DNA of 38,287 nucleotides, from assembly GCA_001770815.1 (NCBI GenBank), contig MESD01000133.1, positions 1-38,287 on the forward strand, in the 5' to 3' direction. Below are positions 36,301-38,287 of this stretch, one piece after another (the first letter of the stretch is position 1; each line of letters starts with the position of its first letter). The notes beneath the pieces were generated by a model. That model ran no database searches and had not been told where the DNA came from. It saw only the letters and a list, made by a program, of their open reading frames with translations. A program made the translations under genes and the position numbers. The DNA is from Burkholderiales bacterium RIFCSPHIGHO2_12_FULL_69_20 (lineage in GTDB: Bacteria; Pseudomonadota; Gammaproteobacteria; Burkholderiales; Burkholderiaceae_C).

Positions 36301-38287
36301 TGCGGGTGCTGCAGCCCCAGCCCGACCGCAACGACCTGCTGCTGGTGTTTGCCGACACGGCCGACGAGATCCTGCTGCGCGACCAGTTCGGCACGGCCAC
36401 TGCCAAGGGCATCGAGCAGCTGCGCTTCGGCGATGGCACGGTGTGGAGCCGGGCCGACTTGGCGGCCCGCATCACCGCCGGCGGCACCGGCGGCGACGAT
36501 GGCATCAACGGCAGCCCCAGCGGCGAATTCATCATCGGCCGCGGTGGCGACGACCGGCTGTCGGGCGGCGATGGCTCGGACACCTACGAGTTCCGCCGCG
36601 GCGACGGCCACGACATCATCGAGGACAACGGCGCCGGCGACACCGACGTGCTGCGCCTGCTGGGCTATGCGCCCGACGAGGTGCAGTGGTCTCGCGCGCT
36701 GGATGCGGCCGACACCTTGCTGATCCAGTTTGCCGGCAGCAGCGATGCGCTGCGCATCGTCAACACGCTGGACAGCGACCACGGCGACCAGATCGAACGC
36801 TTCGAGTTCGAGAACGGCACCGCGTTCACGATCACTCAGCTGAAGGCGCTGATGGTGACGCCGGCTGATCCGCTGGCCGACAACCGGCTGGTGGGCTTCG
36901 ACGCCGCCGATACGATGGCGGGTGGGCTGGGCAATGATCTGCTGCACGGCGGCGATGGCAGCGACACCTACGTCTGGCGCCGCAACGACGGCGACGACCG
37001 CATCGAGGACAACGGCGCCGGCGACAACGACACGGTGCAGCTGGTCGAGATCCTGCCGGCCGAGGTGCGCCTGGCGTGGGCCTTCGACGCGGCCGATACG
37101 CTGGAATTGCGCGTAGCCGGCGCGCTGGGCGTGCTGCGTGTGGTGAATACGCTGGACAGCGACTTCGGCGACCAGATCGAGCGCTTCAGCTTCGACGACG
37201 GCACGGTGTGGAGCATCGCCGACATCAAGGCCAGGCTGGTGGTGCAGCAGGCCACGGCCGGCAGCGATGCGCTCACCGGCTTCGACGGCAACGATGCGAT
37301 CGACGCCGGCCTGGGCGACGACTGGGCCAGCGGCGGCGGTGGCAGCGACACCTACACCTGGCGCGCCGACGACGGCCGCGACACCATCGATGACAACGGC
37401 GCCGGCTCGACCGACGTGGTGCGGCTGCTGGGTGTGACCCCGGCGGCGGTGCGCTGGTCGGTGGCCTTCGAGAACGCCGCCACGCTGGAATTGCGGGTCG
37501 ACGGCGGCAGCGGCATGCTGCGGGTGGTCAATACGCTGACCAGCGACTTCGGCGACCAGATCGAGCGCTTCAGCTTCGACGACGGCACGCTGTGGACCAT
37601 CGACGCGGTGAAGGCCCAGTTGGTGGCGCAACAGGCGACGGCCGGCGCCGACCGCATCACCGGCTTTGACGGCAACGACACCCTGGACGGCGGCGCCGGC
37701 GACGACCAGGCCTTTGGCGGCGGCGGCAGCGACACCTACGTCTGGCGCGCCGGCGATGGCAGCGACCGTATCGAGGACAACGGCGCCGGCTCGACGGATG
37801 TGGTCAAGCTGGTGGGCGTGCTGCCCGGCCAGGTGCAGCTGGCCATCGCGCCCGACGCGGCGGCCACGCTGCAGATCCGCCTGGCCGGTGGTAGCGAGGT
37901 GTTGCAGGTGGTCAACACGCTCTACAGCGACTACGGCGACCAGATCGAGCGCTTCAGCTTCGACGATGGCACGGTGTGGAGCATCGCCGACGTCAAGGCC
38001 CGGCTGGTGGCGCAGCAGGCCACGGCGGGCAATGATGCGATCGCCGGCTTCGATGGCAGCGATGTGCTGGACGGCGGCGCGGGCGACGACAAGCTCAGCG
38101 GTGGCGGCGGCAGCGACACCTACCGCTTCGGCCCGGGCAGCGGCCACGACACCATCGAGGACAACGGCGCCGGCAGCACCGACGTGCTGCGCCTGAGCGG
38201 CGTGCTGCCGGCCGACCTGGTGCTGGGGCGCGCGCTGGAAGACGCGACCACGCTGCTGCTGCAACTGCCCGGCGGCGCCGACAGCCT
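27339..38287 (+). CDS. Giant RTX-type protein with N-terminal lipase-like domain (C-terminus beyond window)
   Basis: From the ATG at 27339 (AGGAGG seven bases upstream) one frame stays open for at least 3649 codons to the window end. No signal peptide is present. Residues about 1-400 resemble lipase_3/DUF2974 hydrolases: ISYRGTDDLPD, then VTGHSLGGGLAGF with Ser133, and a possible catalytic His365 in IVSRHSIALL. Classical RTX nonapeptides occur around 667-712 (GTQGNDFILTGDGNDVV). Residues about 1205-1325 form a FrpC-like calcium module (LVLDLDGDGIET, ARDIDGNGRIDD, LFGAPGVSGF, WRDLDQDGWTDAGELK). A WWTLASG segment is duplicated at 1470 and 1554. From about residue 1888 at least 14 RTX-related units follow. 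The design suggests type I secretion and Ca2+-dependent folding outside the cell. Whether it acts as lipase, toxin or adhesin is open. No secretion genes are in view. Confidence 0.9.
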   Translation, partial: MSISKRLFLAILAMDAYNRGEGTGISLEGNRLGNATLITDGLEGVRTDLWAETGFSAAAYRMDGGGVDDIASGQLLISYRGTDDLPDILGGWTIGAGYAAASQADLTINFYEAVAGHSIYDADGLKPIVTGHSLGGGLAGFASLLSGSEGVGYDHMPFGAAAWMRFGAHVYSTLLEMMIKGQASLDDAGKVTLEIVMTLLRPQLQGLVEGGLISVVDGLITTDTALDALKDGLIDMLKPEITDLSQDIVDALGPVLDAITPDILESWNLHIPDFDDFKGVATQAEALEYLRDGTIPEVIGSTIQWLANVLAPYTSIAAPLVVAVGNVASAAANIISAGITWAETQIDQTTLSTHGWTNANIVSRHSIALLTLLQFSEDLKESSGRDDWTHPIVAENFLWGLYDDDLAKAAGAELSKRGAGGSQDKGAWAVLMTAALGYSALDSGEMPFGNSGVRVLFDDLNDLGAIYADPAHDPFLDKAEFDFKLRFGLDPVQFTVPMGGVLARIVTQYAGALALYAVDLDSSPSDVDLSKGILHLADDSRTFGIDLSTVFWRDVLQTGAGYYADKMEPLDAGVLLANYLEQSEELDADILSLKLPGGSLWLGGQVNDDALNELVGWGWNASDWHAVLDRIHVRAVDGITELQLSERAYAVVPGTGNDAHVDVYVGTDAAEQITGTQGNDFILTGDGNDVVHTGAGSDFVMAGAGSDHLVDDLAAKDRNGAAQNDDDLYIGDTVDKTVWANAADWLNTLGNLVGIFGVWGDHDLLEYSVADPDDPESLAAQGVKVTGLGVVALGDLQAVSITVLDQNTGLSGTDRLVEIERVLLSERADRIDVTADMLTAPIWIDMGLGPKGGSVGKADYDTVSYAGAGKPIVTVNGTTQTGDGNNGTLTSVSYLQLISELVGAAIGLPVPATPVFSAFTANDGLRVTGAEHVVLTPNDDVLWYGPINQFVGAITGWPAGDAYPHFGQIEGGAGNDVLIVRDASYVFSGEALDPTNPDSPTAASDLRLEVDGGEGEDRVMIVGGDGGIAIGGPGRDFVFNWGYKGQLYGDTVDGKGGGQDVFWWSPGSFIMDAEQHDRLQMFGIPLTGGWGVQDGETDFVVDWLLPFVRYGYSSANQLIVSWGDPHGLAGDDLLDTAMVVNNFKFGTAKNEFMVSDLGTLGMTFRIYGQGDEISLWHSIWGFLMSQLQALQIFAKSLHWDASDDPLVLDLDGDGIETSQSDFGVQFDLDGDWFAQRTGWVGADDGLLARDIDGNGRIDDIHELFGAPGVSGFAMLATLDDNADGVVDAADAGFNTLRLWRDLDQDGWTDAGELKTLVETGITSLSTGNAVVNLTVANGNTFVAEGSFTRADGSSGEMSELVFDSNPVETLYRGDNGVAGWSSSIDSKGYGKLTQLATAASNDLALNAVLHGVAASMTVGDITLLRAQAQPVFEAWADALPQSRELAPVLLGADGQLLDQGVYQEDATGGWWTLASGAPVLGADGAPVARPTLEAVLAQAAAGGTHWQLEQLWSPAERTEVPVHRTASPYLVQVVDGRAVVRDHGVLHSDAQGSWWTLASGQPVTDAGGATLDRPQLADLLASSHGDGSEWRTELFGAAPEPFPFDKFAVRYKGGLITDYAVQVSDAQGSFFVWANNLKLALDYQIQHGQAGGFALRQYALDLDNLKDADNSVDSYIRAEIVTASQARFAAAAYGIVIEPGIVVASVDSAGVLHYDAPIAETVDFFDHLMAHYSFFSRAAAVHLAAQGGLAEVFRGIAYDAQADAWIATSGRELAPMFEAIFERAPAGRDAAAAYLTQWGEVMDVIYPDLHRHDAGPKSEAFVLQMVVAAYDNVPIDAELLKAAEVFGVDEEKIILHDAAATLVDGTSGSNFFVLGSGDQLYRGGLGRDLYVVGKDFGHDVIEDTEPPLMPRSNDTLRFAHVKSTEVYAYKDGIDLVIQVLGTDDVLTVRNQFDGKWPGLFGGDLSPDTEMVEITFADGVSWRDLDIAWATSHPMDSDDLVAGTPAIDVLDGGRGNDILRGGRDSDLYIFDLGYGQDRIEDNNDHILFEHVDVLQFGPALRANNLRFTRLGDADDLIISLVDDVGTPTGDRVTLTNQFHSVNTWVFGVVWLDRIERLVFADGSFLSEADVMRLAVEQARTEQEDAIFGFHAEDRLDGGLANDYLSGDDLDDTYVFDRGYGHDVVEDNLKDFLSPSYDTLQLLGNIKPDEVALLRDPGSLTITLALGGSEDRVTLLNQFKLTSTVLFGDYYFDNVDEVRFIDGTVWDMDAMARMLLAQARTDGDDVIVGFDRNDVIDGGAGDDRLEGGIYSDTYVMRRGYGHDTVFDASRDPLLAPGRDALDFTDVAFDDLVISRFKEDLTFTIKDTGESITLAHQYNRFGGQENAVEVLRFGDQVVPHTDLNPEDVDLIGTAGADTLWGTHFAETIDGLAGDDLLIGSSDGDSYRFDVGYGNDTVLDIQETRSWFNHDHVRFGADITVDNLRFSKDGNDLLVSIADRVDTLRIRDQFSSPLSGVEQFHFHDGTTWSISDVEELLLIAGGGRGDDVITGLIDRENILDGRQGDDQLFGGRAADTYVFGLGYGLDTVTEVLNSQAFAGAIDRVVFGSLVDAAALGVRRDGGDLVFTLVESGDQLRIVNGLDQRLVEAFDFVDGTLWTLAEVRLAMLRGTDGDDLLVGFDDSADGLDGGFGSDELQGGALDDTYHFGIGYGADGLFDTGGAADVLQFGALITADQLRFIADGDQLVIRLAGFDDSLVLREVLGATDAAHRIELLRFADGLELGFDAVRQALIDQQATPGDDVVTGWADRDDQIGGGAGADELIGLAGNDLYRIASGGGLDLVDDRGASADDRIVFTEFSAAEAQVRRAHPLRADVVIAFAATGDEVTIKGGLEAGNVSAIEAIEFADGTLWTTADLRRQVLADSTGDGNDIVTGFAGADRIEAGRGDDALYGLAGSDTYVFVRGDGHDLLRDEGATADVDVLELQGFAPEDLRVLQPQPDRNDLLLVFADTADEILLRDQFGTATAKGIEQLRFGDGTVWSRADLAARITAGGTGGDDGINGSPSGEFIIGRGGDDRLSGGDGSDTYEFRRGDGHDIIEDNGAGDTDVLRLLGYAPDEVQWSRALDAADTLLIQFAGSSDALRIVNTLDSDHGDQIERFEFENGTAFTITQLKALMVTPADPLADNRLVGFDAADTMAGGLGNDLLHGGDGSDTYVWRRNDGDDRIEDNGAGDNDTVQLVEILPAEVRLAWAFDAADTLELRVAGALGVLRVVNTLDSDFGDQIERFSFDDGTVWSIADIKARLVVQQATAGSDALTGFDGNDAIDAGLGDDWASGGGGSDTYTWRADDGRDTIDDNGAGSTDVVRLLGVTPAAVRWSVAFENAATLELRVDGGSGMLRVVNTLTSDFGDQIERFSFDDGTLWTIDAVKAQLVAQQATAGADRITGFDGNDTLDGGAGDDQAFGGGGSDTYVWRAGDGSDRIEDNGAGSTDVVKLVGVLPGQVQLAIAPDAAATLQIRLAGGSEVLQVVNTLYSDYGDQIERFSFDDGTVWSIADVKARLVAQQATAGNDAIAGFDGSDVLDGGAGDDKLSGGGGSDTYRFGPGSGHDTIEDNGAGSTDVLRLSGVLPADLVLGRALEDATTLLLQLPGGADS
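33000..38287 (+). repeat. Array of at least 14 RTX-type coding units settling to a 384-bp period
   Basis: Anchoring on the D(T/L)Y codons of each unit gives starts at 33000, 33411, 33846, 34266, 34659, 35049, 35430, 35811, 36195, 36579, 36963, 37347, 37731 and 38115. The spacing falls from 411-435 bp to exactly 384 bp (128 residues) for the last six intervals. A unit contains SDTYxWRxxDGxDxIEDNGAG, a DQIERFSFDDGT segment, a DALTGFDGND-type hinge and one or two GGxGxD nonapeptides. The segment GACCAGATCGAGCGCTTCAG recurs at 37170, 37554 and 37938. The last units are nearly identical, which points to recent duplication or gene conversion. The array continues past the window. Confidence 0.93.

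Noticed and set aside
32460-38264. A 1934-codon open frame antisense to the giant RTX gene
   Set aside because: It mirrors the repeat units on the other strand, is rich in His, Val, Gly and Ala as expected from reversed GC-rich codons, and has no domain, ribosome site or promoter. Biased codon use in the true gene removes stops on the opposite strand.
33000-38287. Regularly spaced repeats that could suggest a CRISPR or satellite array
   Set aside because: The period is 384 bp, the repeats are coding, in frame and without unique spacers.

Overview
The window is a very GC-rich chromosomal segment in the style of a Burkholderiales betaproteobacterium (Rubrivivax, Leptothrix or Ideonella type). 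This placement rests on codon use with G or C at almost every third position, the mix of gene families and the tRNA/promoter style. No search was run, so the genus is a guess. I see no insertion sequence, integrase, CRISPR array or rRNA. Most genes are ordinary housekeeping or stress genes, with two accessory-looking regions: a metal-resistance locus and a giant secreted-type repeat protein.

Layout. Positions 1-3653 (minus strand) carry sufB-sufC-sufD for iron-sulfur cluster assembly, with sufD cut by the window edge. A possible 49-codon leader gene overlaps sufB, and a strong palindromic operator lies just upstream. A secreted lipase/esterase follows at 4082-5077. Positions 5147-12381 (minus strand) hold a six-gene metal-efflux operon: a His-rich secreted protein, an outer-membrane channel, a membrane-anchored periplasmic protein, an adaptor, an RND pump and a small periplasmic protein. 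Divergently at 12721-14187 lie a Cys/His-rich secreted protein, a type-1 copper cupredoxin and a CopG (DUF411) protein. Between the two sets is the broken C-terminus of a copper P-type ATPase. Together, 5147-14187 reads as a periplasmic copper/heavy-metal defence island.

From 14251 to 27063 come tRNA-Ala(CGC), an arylformamidase-like hydrolase, a rubrerythrin / Fe-S oxidoreductase / DUF3501 operon, rarD, truC, an unknown membrane protein, a YchJ protein and an HSL-type hydrolase. These are followed by tolB-pal-cpoB without tolQRA next to it, a YeeE/YedE sulfur-compound transporter overlapping tcdA, and two tandem tRNA-Lys genes (TTT and CTT). TcdA acts on t6A37, which is present in tRNA-Lys, so the enzyme gene sits directly upstream of two of its expected substrates.

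From 27339 to the end of the window one reading frame of at least 3649 codons stays open. It starts with a lipase-like domain (GHSLGG), has a few classical RTX nonapeptides, a FrpC-like DxDxDG calcium module and an internal duplication. It ends in at least 14 copies of an RTX-type unit whose spacing settles to exactly 384 bp (128 residues) over the last six intervals. It has no visible signal peptide and its C-terminus lies outside the window; type I secretion is the likely route. The best candidates for something undescribed are this giant protein with its clocked repeat array, and the metal-efflux operon with three extra small periplasmic proteins and an unusual pump motif.
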